The position numbers and the translations under genes are program-made. Under the pieces are notes generated by a model. It was not told the origin of the DNA. It made no database searches and worked only from the letters and a program-made list of their open reading frames with translations. Below, piece by piece: positions 15,018-24,400 of a DNA stretch of 64,000 nucleotides (position 1 is its first letter; the number at the start of each line of letters is the position of its first letter). Source of the stretch: a virus; IMG/VR virus record IMGVR_UViG_3300026484_000394, positions 1 through 64,000 of that record. One strand, written 5' to 3'.

Positions 15018-16763
15018 ATGGACACTCTACAGGAACTCAATAAGCTTATGCCACAGGATATAAAGTTTAAGCAAAGTGATTTGCCTTTAACTAAGCCTAT
15101 TATAAAAGCTAAGCTGACTCGTTTTGCTAAAAAGTACCCATCGCTATATGCCAAAAATATTCACCAAATTGGAAATCTAGGAGAGGAATTAGCTTATCTC
15201 TCCGGACACAATATGGGGCTCGCTGACTTGAGACTAGGTAACCAAAAAAGTATTGATAAGAAGTTAGATGGAGAAGAGCTTAAAATGAGAGGAATGTCTA
15301 CTCTTCAAAAAAAGAAACATCTTCTCAATGCATTTAACCTAGCTCAGACTGAAGTGATGAAAAATACTGACAATAATCTTGTGTCTCAGGCCATATCTAA
15401 GGCTAGGGGAAACCCAGCTTCAGTAACAAGAACGGCTGGGGCGGTTGTCTATGCTGTAGATATGAACTCAGAGCCGTACCCATTTATGATAAAAAATTCG
15501 CTGGCCAAAGGACTTAGAGCACACGAGCAATATGCTTCTGGTGGGCAAGCCCGTTTTGCTGCCGTACAATCTGCTGTTTCTACATCTGAGCCAGGAGCTA
15601 TGGGAAAAGTGTTAATAGCTAACACGGAGCATCTTAAGATTGCTGAGAAAGATTGTGGTACCAGAAACGGAATTCCTCTGTCTCTGGATGGTACAGATGC
15701 AATAGATAGATATGAAGCAGGCACCAATAAGTTGATTACTCCACAATATTTGTCACAACTTAAAAAGAGGGGTAAAAAATCTATTATTGCTCGTTCACCT
15801 AGAACCTGTCAATCTACAAAAGGCATCTGTTCTATGTGTTTTGGCTTAAATGAAAAAGGGCATCTTCATTCTTCTGGGCATAATATCGGAATAGAAGCAT
15901 CAGAATCTGTTTCTGAAAAAGCTGTTCAGTTGGTATTAAATGCAAAGCACAATGTGTCTGGGAAAGCAGGGGGTTCAAGAATACCTACTGGATACCAAGC
16001 TGTAAAAACAGTTTTAAACTCTACGGAGACGTTTCCAGGTAAGGCAACGGTATCAACATTAAATGGGAGGGTGGATAAGATTACACCTCTTGCTACAGGT
16101 GGACATAATATAGAAATCTCAGGTCAAAACCATTTTGTGTCTCACGATGTCTCTCCAAAAGTTAAAATTGGCACTCAAGTAGATATGGGGGACATATTGT
16201 CTACTGGCATTGCTTCGACTAAAGACATGATGCAATACCGAGGTGTACAAGAGGCTAGAGCATACCTTTCTCATCAATTAGATAAAGCACACAATGGCTC
16301 TATTGACAACAGAAACTTCGAAGTAATTTCAAGAGGATATTTAGACTTAGTAAAGCCAAGAGGAATGCCAGGAACAACCAACTTGCATTCGTACGATACT
16401 TATGTACCAAGCTTATCTGGTACTCATGAATTAGTAATGAAGACATCAGATAAACAGCTGGTTAAAAAGCATCTAGCAGAACCTATATTGAATTACAGTC
16501 CAGGGAAACCTATTACAAAAGCTGTACAAAACAATCTCATTGACAGAGGTATCAAGTCGGTATTAGTGTCTCATACTGCGATGCCATACACCCCTGTGTT
16601 TAAAACATATGAACAGAAACCTCTATTTAATTCATCTCCGTGGCAAAGCATTAACTATCGTGGTATCAAAAAAGGAATTAAAGATGACCTTTTGATGGGG
16701 GAAAAAGAGGATGTAAGTAAGCTCAAATCAGATAGAGCTAAATTTACTCTTGGTATACTATGA
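15018..16763 (+). CDS. RNA polymerase beta' C-terminal-half homologue, 581 aa
   Basis: Residues about 120-330 are colinear with bacterial RpoC. KARGNPASVTRTAG matches the F-loop segment GARGSAAQIRQLAG. Residues about 160-215 match the bridge-helix region and end in KDCGT where RpoC has DDCGT. All four Cys of the second beta' zinc site are kept: C213, then C264-x6-C271-x2-C274, the same spacing as in E. coli. The trigger-loop region follows (GHNIGIEASESV, QLVLNAKHN); the His equivalent to H936 is kept while R933 is Asn. The catalytic NADFDGD segment is absent because the protein begins downstream of it. Such C-halves exist as separate subunits in phiKZ-like phage polymerases. Otherwise this may be a repurposed virion protein. 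The start has RBS AAAAGGA. Confidence 0.8.
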   Translation: MDTLQELNKLMPQDIKFKQSDLPLTKPIIKAKLTRFAKKYPSLYAKNIHQIGNLGEELAYLSGHNMGLADLRLGNQKSIDKKLDGEELKMRGMSTLQKKKHLLNAFNLAQTEVMKNTDNNLVSQAISKARGNPASVTRTAGAVVYAVDMNSEPYPFMIKNSLAKGLRAHEQYASGGQARFAAVQSAVSTSEPGAMGKVLIANTEHLKIAEKDCGTRNGIPLSLDGTDAIDRYEAGTNKLITPQYLSQLKKRGKKSIIARSPRTCQSTKGICSMCFGLNEKGHLHSSGHNIGIEASESVSEKAVQLVLNAKHNVSGKAGGSRIPTGYQAVKTVLNSTETFPGKATVSTLNGRVDKITPLATGGHNIEISGQNHFVSHDVSPKVKIGTQVDMGDILSTGIASTKDMMQYRGVQEARAYLSHQLDKAHNGSIDNRNFEVISRGYLDLVKPRGMPGTTNLHSYDTYVPSLSGTHELVMKTSDKQLVKKHLAEPILNYSPGKPITKAVQNNLIDRGIKSVLVSHTAMPYTPVFKTYEQKPLFNSSPWQSINYRGIKKGIKDDLLMGEKEDVSKLKSDRAKFTLGIL

Positions 16764-16794
16764 CGATTAATTTCTATTAAGGAGAAATAAAAAA

Positions 16795-17040
16795 ATGATT
16801 AAGACAGCAAGATATTATTGGAGAACTTTGGTTAGCAGTAAAACGCTTATATTTAATATGCTACTCGCTATGGTAGGAGCAATTGAGGTTTATTCAGGAG
16901 TGCTTCAGGGATTCTTTTCAGACCCTAAGTATTTTGGAATGTTTATGGTTGCAATAAGTATGTTTGGTGCCGCCTTGAGATTTGTTACGACAACATCAAT
17001 TTCAACGAAACTTAATGATAGATTTGGAGAAGACCAGTGA
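16795..17040 (+). CDS. Holin-like membrane protein, 81 aa
   Basis: 81 residues with two predicted membrane spans (about 18-38, NMLLAMVGAIEVYSGVL, and 44-66, FGMFMVAISMFGAALRF). A charged N-terminus and short polar tail are also present, matching small two-span phage holins that permeabilise the inner membrane at lysis time. The family resemblance (SKTLIFN near the start, then FGMFMVAI and LRFVTT) is to phage proteins commonly annotated as holins. RBS AAGGAGAAATAAAAAA precedes the ATG. It is followed with 4 bp overlap by spanin-like genes, which strengthens the call. Confidence 0.65.
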   Translation: MIKTARYYWRTLVSSKTLIFNMLLAMVGAIEVYSGVLQGFFSDPKYFGMFMVAISMFGAALRFVTTTSISTKLNDRFGEDQ

Positions 17041-17324
17041 GTGTTATCGCAGCAATTGCAGGTTTAGTAAGTCTTATTTTTGGTTTAATAATGTCCAAAC
17101 AAAAGAAAGAATTAAAGAAACAAGCATTAGAAATCAGTGAACTTACAGTTGCATTTGATGTAACAAAGAGCACACTGAAGAAAGAGCGTCAAATCGTAAA
17201 GCTTCATAAAGATGTTTCTCGTGTGGCTCAGCAAAATGAGCGTAAAATGAAGCTGCAGATTAAAGAGACTCAGAAAATATTAGAAGGAGCAAAAAATGGG
17301 CAAAAAATTACTATCAAATTGTAA
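17037..17324 (+). CDS. i-spanin-like protein (Rz type), 95 aa
   Basis: The GTG start overlaps the holin stop. One N-terminal membrane segment (residues 3-20, VIAAIAGLVSLIFGLIMS) is followed by a long charged coiled coil (about 22-80), the plan of inner-membrane spanin subunits. These span the periplasm and fuse inner and outer membranes in the last lysis step of Gram-negative hosts. It overlaps the following lipoprotein gene by 29 bp in another frame, as Rz/Rz1 pairs do. Assignment rests on topology and context, since spanins share little sequence. Confidence 0.65.
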   Translation: MSVIAAIAGLVSLIFGLIMSKQKKELKKQALEISELTVAFDVTKSTLKKERQIVKLHKDVSRVAQQNERKMKLQIKETQKILEGAKNGQKITIKL

Positions 17325-17646
17325 GGTTGGATTGGTTGCGACAGGTTGCTTCGCTATGCTTGCTATCGCTCCTGCATTTATGTTCTCTGGATGTCAGAAG
17401 CAGATAGTTGTTACTCCTATTAAAACAGCTAAATATATTCCCTTAGAGTTTGAGGCATATGACATTAGCGAAAGCTTGGTGATTGATGCAGTTGTTCATC
17501 ATGACGAGGTAACAATAAGCAAAGCAACTTTCAAAGCTATAGTGACTAAGATGACAGAGTTGAAACATCAAGTACTCATTCTTCAAGAGACTATTAGAAT
17601 GTATAATCATGGTCTTTCGGAAATAAACAAACAAGAGGAGATGTAA
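17296..17646 (+). CDS. o-spanin-like lipoprotein (Rz1 type), 116 aa
   Basis: A signal sequence of about 32 residues ends in FSGC, a lipobox with the modified Cys at position 33. The mature part is about 84 residues with a helical C-terminus (KHQVLILQETIRMYNHG). Outer-membrane lipoproteins that pair with an i-spanin have this form. The gene starts inside the i-spanin gene (29 bp overlap) and has a good RBS (AGAAGGAG before AAAAAATG). It is longer than lambda Rz1 but within the range of separately evolved o-spanins. The prediction implies a Gram-negative host. Confidence 0.65.
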   Translation: MGKKLLSNCKVGLVATGCFAMLAIAPAFMFSGCQKQIVVTPIKTAKYIPLEFEAYDISESLVIDAVVHHDEVTISKATFKAIVTKMTELKHQVLILQETIRMYNHGLSEINKQEEM

Positions 17647-17647
17647 A

Positions 17648-18223
17648 GTGGAAAATGAATTAGAAAAAATAGCTTCTTCTGTGGAGACTGATGGTTATTC
17701 AGAGGACAAAGAGCTTTCTATTGAGAAGATTGCTCAAGCAAACTTCTTACTAAGGGCTTTAGAAGATGATATAACAAAAGAAGCAGGTTTTGGACAGTCA
17801 TTAGGCGAAGGCATGGCAGCCACTGCAATGATTGGACTGGGTGTGTCTGCTGCAGGTAGAGCGATAGACAAAGTCGAAAGTTCTTTAGATCAAATGAAAT
17901 TCAATAGAAAAAAGGATCACTTAATAAGCTATGCTCGGAAGGAAAATCCTTCTTTAAAAGGTGTTTCGTCAGGGAAAATGAGTGAATGGCTGGATTCTGC
18001 ATATGTGGTATCTCCTAGAGTTGCTAAGGATCCAGTGCTAGCTTCTACTTATCTGAATACTCTTCATGCCGTAGGTGGAGCAGACCTAAACACGGTGAAA
18101 ACTTTAGCAGACATACAGCAGAAAGGCGGGAAGTCATACGATAAGTCTTATGATGCGTTAAGAGGGACTTCCAATACAATGACAGGACTTGCGTTGTCTG
18201 ACCACAGTGCAGTGCAGTCATAA
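17648..18223 (+). CDS. Small virion-type protein with K-x-A-S motifs, 191 aa
   Basis: GTG start one base after the o-spanin stop, with GAGGAGATG as RBS context. The acidic N-terminus contains LEKIASS, IEKIAQ and ITKEAG. It is followed by a Gly/Ala-rich hydrophobic stretch (GEGMAATAMIGLGVSAAG, about residues 55-75) and a helical polar tail. The same motif-plus-Gly-rich design is seen in the protein at 31310-32242. This suggests an internal virion or ejected protein that is processed by the prohead protease (inference). No database family recognised. Confidence 0.55.
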   Translation: MENELEKIASSVETDGYSEDKELSIEKIAQANFLLRALEDDITKEAGFGQSLGEGMAATAMIGLGVSAAGRAIDKVESSLDQMKFNRKKDHLISYARKENPSLKGVSSGKMSEWLDSAYVVSPRVAKDPVLASTYLNTLHAVGGADLNTVKTLADIQQKGGKSYDKSYDALRGTSNTMTGLALSDHSAVQS

Positions 18224-18240
18224 AAAAAGGAGGTTAAGAA

Positions 18241-18720
18241 GTGAATAATTTAGATCAAAAACAACCAAAGAAAAAGCCAAGCATATTTAAGAGAGTAAAG
18301 AACAACACTCTGTATACTTTAAATTTATCTAAGTATGATCCAGTAACGGGAGATAAAATTGCAAAGGAGAACGAGCCAAATCCAGAAAATGTAAAAAGAA
18401 GTAGGCTTGCATATATGGAAGCTGTTTCTAGATCCAAGTCGAACAAGGAAGCACCTACAGATAATGTAGAAACAGCTAGGGATGCTGGGCTTGGAGGTTC
18501 CTTGGGAATGCTGGGGGCTCATGTCTTAATGGGAAAATCATCACTTCAAAGAAAGGGACTTGTTGGAGCAGCTGCAACAATAGGTTCTGGCTTACTTTCT
18601 GTTTCTAAGCAGAAGTCAGAGTATAACAAGCAGCAGGCCTCAAGAGAATTACTATCTGGAGTAAAGACTGATCGAAGTAGTGACTACAAAAATTACCTAG
18701 ATAAAAAATATCAAAGATAG
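18241..18720 (+). CDS. Hypothetical protein with Gly-rich hydrophobic segment, 159 aa
   Basis: GTG start behind a strong AAAGGAGG. The N-terminus is basic and Lys-rich (KQPKKKPSIFKRVKNN). Residues about 80-120 are Gly/Ala-rich and hydrophobic (AGLGGSLGMLGAHVLMG and GLVGAAATIGSGLLSV), then a polar basic tail. It pairs with the gene before it, which has the same kind of hydrophobic segment. They may be head-internal or membrane-interacting ejection proteins. Function not established. Confidence 0.5.
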   Translation: MNNLDQKQPKKKPSIFKRVKNNTLYTLNLSKYDPVTGDKIAKENEPNPENVKRSRLAYMEAVSRSKSNKEAPTDNVETARDAGLGGSLGMLGAHVLMGKSSLQRKGLVGAAATIGSGLLSVSKQKSEYNKQQASRELLSGVKTDRSSDYKNYLDKKYQR

Positions 18721-18725
18721 TTTAG

Positions 18726-19250
18726 ATGGGATTTATAAACACTGAAGGCTCCCCATTAAAACTCTTTCGAGATGTCTTGGCTGTTTACAAGAAGCTGACT
18801 CAAGAATCTTTGATTGATTCCACTTTTGAAAAAGGGATAGTAAAAATCAAAGATACTGGGGTTATCAAAATGGATAGGGCACCTATGATTATACTGCATA
18901 GAGGTGCTATTGGTCATGAGCCTCGTTCTTTGATGTTGAATGAAACAATAGGGTCTTCAAATGGTGGGAATCAACCTTTCTCTAATACCATACACATAAT
19001 AGATTACCCAATCGTGTTTACTTGCTACGGAAATTCATATTTAGAGACAGAACAATTAGGTATAATAGCATTAGAAACAATATTGACCGCAGGACAAACC
19101 GCAGTATCCAATAGACATGAAAATATACTTGGAGCTGAATTTGTTTCCATGTCTGAAGCAGCACAGGTTGAAGGTGCAGAGTCTCAGCTCACGGAAGTCG
19201 TTGTTGTTGGCAAGGTCACTATCATGACTTCAGCTATTAGAAATTTATAA
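18726..19250 (+). CDS. Putative neck or tail-completion protein, 174 aa
   Basis: Mixed alpha/beta, 174 residues, with a central strand-rich block (TIHIIDYPIVFTCYGNSYLE) followed by a helix (LGIIALETILTAGQ) and a final strand pair (VVVVGKVTIMTSA). This alternation, with a long disordered loop after RSLMLNE, resembles tail terminator and head-tail joining proteins. The likeness is to the general fold, not a confirmed match. Flanking genes encode virion-type proteins. Confidence 0.35.
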   Translation: MGFINTEGSPLKLFRDVLAVYKKLTQESLIDSTFEKGIVKIKDTGVIKMDRAPMIILHRGAIGHEPRSLMLNETIGSSNGGNQPFSNTIHIIDYPIVFTCYGNSYLETEQLGIIALETILTAGQTAVSNRHENILGAEFVSMSEAAQVEGAESQLTEVVVVGKVTIMTSAIRNL

Positions 19251-19272
19251 TAATAAAAAAAGGAATATCAAT

Positions 19273-19662
19273 ATGAAAAACTTAAATATATCATCTCTAG
19301 TGGCTTCGATTGAAGCAGAAGGAACATCACCAATGCAAGCTCCTCGCTCACAGCTTGGAGAAAAATTAGCTGCCCGTGCAGAAGCTACTCGAGCCAATGA
19401 ACCAGAGCTGTCTAAAGTTGCTTCTGAGGCAGAAGACATGGCCGCAATACTTGCTAATTCAATAGGTCTAGATACAATGAGTATCGCTAGTCAACTGCAG
19501 AAAACTGCTTCAGATATGTCTGAGGCTGAATCTCTTGAAGAGATAGTCAAAATTGCGAGTGATTTAGGAAATACAGATCTAGCTAACATTTCGACTATTG
19601 CAAATAAAATTACCGATGTTGTTTGTGCTCAAATAGAGAGTCGTACTTCAGGAGAACACTAA
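19273..19662 (+). CDS. Small acidic helical protein with K-x-A-S motifs, 129 aa
   Basis: 129 residues, mostly alpha-helical and acidic, with LSKVASE, LQKTASD and IVKIASD spaced about 35-40 residues apart. RBS AAAAAAAGGAATATCAAT. The repeated motif places it with the 17648, 31310 and 44852 products. Scaffold or core proteins of capsids are typically short, acidic and helical and are cleaved by the prohead protease, so a scaffold-like role is possible. No direct evidence. Confidence 0.5.
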   Translation: MKNLNISSLVASIEAEGTSPMQAPRSQLGEKLAARAEATRANEPELSKVASEAEDMAAILANSIGLDTMSIASQLQKTASDMSEAESLEEIVKIASDLGNTDLANISTIANKITDVVCAQIESRTSGEH

Positions 19663-21443
19663 TGGGTAGAGTGCAGCTTTTTGGAAATGATTTTATATCC
19701 AATAGTTCAGCTGTGTTTGTAGGCACAAATGGAAAATTGGCTATAAATAGAGCTACTTCAGATGATTACAATGTAGGCATTGTTTCTAGAGATGCTTTTG
19801 ATTTTTCTTCTGGAAACAGAGCTGTTTCTTTTATTGTGAGTATGAAGAATTCTGCTCCAAGTGTTCGCTCTAGCCAGTTAGCTTGTTTCAGAAATACAGG
19901 GTCTGTCTTTCTGATGGACGAAGAGAAACAATTGTCTTGGTGCGGCTCAGAAGAGGCATTCGACTCTGTTCTTCAGCCAGACTGTGAAACTATGTCACAA
20001 AAGCAATGTACTAACTTTTACGGCATGACCATTTCATCTACGCATACGATTGTAAAGCAAGGTGAAGCATTCTCTTGCTCAGGAAGTGATCAGTTTGGAC
20101 AGCTTGGGCTAGAATCTCTGGAGACAATAAAACAAGTAGCCGCAGGAAAAGACTTTACAATTTCTCTAGACTGGAGTGGCAGAGTAGTTTTATATGGTTC
20201 AGATAGAGATGGATTACTAGCAATACCTGAAGCAGTGTCTGACTTTGATGAAGAGGATAAGCCAGTATCTATCAGCTCGAGAGAAGATAGCTATGCTGTT
20301 CTACACAGAAACGGGACGGTTACTGTTGTTACTGAAGACGAAGTCTTTAAGCTAGATACAGACAACAAGATGATTTTACAATTAGGCTCTAAATACGCGA
20401 TAGATACTGATGGAAATACATTCAATTTATTTGAAAAAGAAAGTCTACCGGCTTTATTTCTGAAAGTAGATAGTGCTGAGATACGAAGTATAGGGCTTAC
20501 TACAAGTGGTAAAGTGTTAGAGTGGGGTGACGACATTGATGACTATAGAGAGCTCTTGATTTCAGATTCGAACTCTGTTATAGATGTGTATGCTGGAGAG
20601 AAGTTTTCAATAGCTGTTTTAGCAGATAGAACTGTAATATCTTCTGGTAATGTTCCTGATGATGTGCTTGAACTCCTTGACAATAAAAGTGGTTCCAAAA
20701 AAGTGACAATTACTTTTTCTGATTCCTATGATGATTATCCTATGTTAAGAGAGCTTGGTCTTTCTAATATTGCATTTGGTATCCAAACAGACACCCTGGA
20801 TGATAAAGTTCTATTGCATCAGAATTCAGATGGTGAAAGCACTCCTGTCATGAGAGGGCATACAGAGTTAAAATCTGTGTTTGCTTGTCTAGGTGGCTTT
20901 ACGAAAGGAACTGTTGTAGCCAAACATACAAGTGGGGCTACATATAGTCACTTAACGACAGGGGAAAAAAATGTTCCCGTAGAAGGACATTCTTTTATTG
21001 GAGAGGACTTTATTTCTGACAAAAACGAAAGATATAAAATTACAATAAGTTTCTCTCCTTTTGGAAAAACTATCAGTTTTAGAAAAATAAATGGTAGTTT
21101 CATTCGTGATTATCCGGTCAAAACTTTATCTATCCAGGAGAATGGGTATAGACAAGGAAGAGTAGCCATCTATATTAGAAATGCAAACAGTTTCGTTCTA
21201 GAAGAATGCTACATAGAAGACAGTATTCCTAGTGGTATTTTACCAGCGGAAATTATTTATCGAGATATTGATACAGCTGTTCTGCAGTCAGAAGCAACGA
21301 GTTTAATCAACGATATCGCATCTACAACCAAAGAGGCAAAAGTAGCTGTAGCTAAGCTTTCAGAATCTCTATTGGTTCTCAATTCTGACTACAAAAAGAA
21401 TCTTAAGGAAGTTTTTGAACGCCTTGAAGCAGTTGAGGACTAA
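19662..21443 (+). CDS. RCC1-like beta-propeller appendage protein, 593 aa
   Basis: I place the start at ATG 19662, with CAGGAG upstream, overlapping the previous stop (TAATG). An in-frame start at 19623 lacks an RBS. Residues about 110-330 contain several RCC1-type blades: TIVKQGEAFSCSGSDQFGQ, then VAAGKDFTISLDWSGRVVL, IGLTTSGKVLEWGDD and VYAGEKFSIAVLADRTVIS. The pattern of a strand, a Gly, a strand ending near W/YG, and a turn is typical. The C-terminal about 55 residues form a coiled coil that would trimerise. Likely a tail appendage or receptor-contact protein. It parallels the 8583-10493 product. Confidence 0.6.
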   Translation: MGRVQLFGNDFISNSSAVFVGTNGKLAINRATSDDYNVGIVSRDAFDFSSGNRAVSFIVSMKNSAPSVRSSQLACFRNTGSVFLMDEEKQLSWCGSEEAFDSVLQPDCETMSQKQCTNFYGMTISSTHTIVKQGEAFSCSGSDQFGQLGLESLETIKQVAAGKDFTISLDWSGRVVLYGSDRDGLLAIPEAVSDFDEEDKPVSISSREDSYAVLHRNGTVTVVTEDEVFKLDTDNKMILQLGSKYAIDTDGNTFNLFEKESLPALFLKVDSAEIRSIGLTTSGKVLEWGDDIDDYRELLISDSNSVIDVYAGEKFSIAVLADRTVISSGNVPDDVLELLDNKSGSKKVTITFSDSYDDYPMLRELGLSNIAFGIQTDTLDDKVLLHQNSDGESTPVMRGHTELKSVFACLGGFTKGTVVAKHTSGATYSHLTTGEKNVPVEGHSFIGEDFISDKNERYKITISFSPFGKTISFRKINGSFIRDYPVKTLSIQENGYRQGRVAIYIRNANSFVLEECYIEDSIPSGILPAEIIYRDIDTAVLQSEATSLINDIASTTKEAKVAVAKLSESLLVLNSDYKKNLKEVFERLEAVED

Positions 21444-21446
21444 CCT

Positions 21447-24400
21447 TTGAGAATAGACAACGAGTGGCTAATTGCTCATGTCCAGCAAGATAGAAGTATT
21501 AAAGCAATGCAAGCAGCAACATCATCATTGGTAAGCCAATATGATCGTCTGCTTGCTACCATTATGGCAGATAAAAGGAATTACATGAAAGAGAGTGTGT
21601 CGTCTACAAAAGACAAGATAATGACATCTAAGGTGAAAGGGTTTGCCGAACTGATGCCTTCTTCTGGTGTTGCAGACGGAGAAGAATTTAATATAGAAGC
21701 GAATGACATTCTGATTGAAGCAGAGATGTTTCTGGATATAGAGAATGCTGCATGGACAATAAAGAAGATTAAAGAGCAGATGAGTGACAAATTTGTAGCA
21801 AGAGAGCTTATTCTAATGTCTCCTGTTTTGTCTTCTTATTTAAGGGCTTCTAATATAGTCTCAGTGGATGCTCTCTCTTTAAGAAGTGATGTATTGGCAG
21901 TTGGAACAACAGAACATATTAGTCCTTTTTCAAGAGTTGACCACACAGACCTTTCTAATCCTAATGCGATAGTGAATAAGCAAGCCTTTGAGCGAGCGTT
22001 CTACACGGCTAACACGAAAGAGCCTTATGCTTCTGTCAATTTTCAAAATAGTATCAAGAATATTGAACTTAGTAATTCAAAGCTCCCATATATTGAGCAG
22101 AATATCTCAGATGGAGAGTTGAAAGGTTCAGGCTCTAAACTTTCTGAATATATTCAATTATCGGAGGGGAAGTCAGGCAGTCCACAAGTAGACAATATCT
22201 TTATTCTTTTTGGACAAGAGAAAGAGTATACAATTACAATAGATGAGACAGACTATACATACACAGCTGGAGCAGATGAAAATCCAGAAGATATCGCAGG
22301 AGAACTACAGGCTGTTCTTGAAGAAAATGCCGACCTAAATATAGATGTAGATACTGGATATTGGTCTCTAGTTTTTGAAAATGATGATGGAGACAAGCCT
22401 TTGGGATGGTATGCTGAAAGTACTGATGACAGCTTGGCATTTGGGGTGAGAATGGCTCTTCGCGATGAGGGAGGCGATTTAGAAATTGAGGTAGATCCTG
22501 ATAACGAAGACGGTGTTTTGATTACTTTCGAAAATGATGGTTCAGACACAGTTTATCCATTTATGGAAGACCTAGTAAATCTTGTAAATGGATTTTCTGA
22601 TTCAAAGATTAGAGTAAAACTTATGCCCGACTATGATGTAGAAGATGAATATGCGACAGTAGATACATTTGATTTAGAGATACTTGCATCAAAGATTTCA
22701 ATAGAGGTGCAGAGCGATTCTGCTGTTGATTTACCAGATTCGTTCAGTATGATGCAAGAGCATATCTCTGACTATTCTGAGTCGTCTAGTCAGTCTGGAA
22801 AAATTGAAGTGATAGCTTTTAACAAAGATGATAATTATTCAATTACAATAGGTGATGTGGAATATATTGTTGATATGGAAGATGATGAGAATGCTTCTGT
22901 GGAGGACGAGGAGAGTCTAGCTGCTAGATTTATAGAGTTGACTCAAGATGACACCTTAGCTGATGTAACGAGAGTAGTAGCTACGATTATGGTTGAAGCT
23001 AAGAACGGAGGGGATAGTTTTGCAGTAGTGTCATCAGGTGAGCATAACTATGTTGTCCCAGTTATACGGGAAACTCTTTTGAAATACGACATTAGACAAA
23101 GCCTGCTAATAGGCTCTGGTAAAATCACAGGGTTGCAAAAAGCAGAAGGAAAAGTAAGATATTTAAACACTCCACTAAGTAAAGGGGATGTGGATGGATT
23201 ACTTGATGCTGGATATTTATATTCTTCGGAAAATTTACTTCTTCCTCAAATTGATAAAACTTTAGCACAAGAAGAAAATGAGGTTCCGTCAGTTCAAAGA
23301 GTTGGAGCTTCTATAGAAAAAATTACAAGAGCAAAAACAGGAGCCATTACTTCCGCTGCTAAGAAGATTGAACAAATCTCTAAGAGTATGCCAGTGCTAG
23401 TAGACCCTTACTATGCTACATCTCAAGCAAAATCGAACAGATGGTTTTTTGTAGAGGCAGGAGGTAATAGTGTGGCAGCTAAAACATCTCTGGAAATTGC
23501 TTTACATACTATCGCTCCTTCTGATTTTGAACGGCTCGTATATCAGGATGATGCGGCAAGCTTCTCTACTGCAATCAAAAATAGACTTCCTAATGTAGGC
23601 CAGGACTTCGAGTCTCTACACAGCTTAATGACAGAAAAAGTTCCCTCATATAATGCATCTGGACTACATAGTCGTATGCCATCTTTTCAAGATATATTCA
23701 AAGGGTCTTTAATCGAAAATCTTAACAGCAGTCTTGGAGAAAAAGTAATGTATGGGTTTATTACCTATGCTCTCTTGCCTCAAATTGATAGTCTTGTTGA
23801 TTTTATACTCTTAATGAAGCTTGGCATCCAAATGGATGATGAACTTAAAGAACAAAGGTTTATTGCTTTGGCTGGTGCTTATGTTGCGGATGCTTCTTCG
23901 CTTGAAGAATTTTTCTGCGACCCATACTTTAGTGATTTTATGTTTGGAATAAATGAAGAGGAAGAGGCTCCTGAGAATAATTATGGGTTAGGAGGAATAC
24001 CTATTGATGGGACAGTAACTATGGCTAAATTGTATTTTAGAAATATGAGAACCCAAGCAATGCCTATCGAAGACAAGAAGCCTGTAACTATGTTTTCTGA
24101 ATCGCTTTCTATTCTTTCTATTATGCCAACATTCTATATAGGTAGTATTCAGGGAGCATCAAGTAAATCAACTCTAAGCATTAAGGAAAAGCCTATTTAT
24201 CAGGGTTCTGTACCAGCTGATCTTAGCTTGGAGACGGAGATGACATTAGGAATGGGGCAACTGGAAAATTATTCAACAATTAATGAAGACTTTCTTTTAG
24301 AAGAACTTATTAGAACAGGCAATTCTTCTACTAGAATAGAGGCTGCTATCAATAGGTTTCAGACAGGCTTTTCTAAAGAATATCAAACTTCAATCTTTTC

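Noticed and set aside
17443-17634. Antisense frame opposite the o-spanin gene
   Set aside because: Short, no RBS, and opposite a supported coupled gene.
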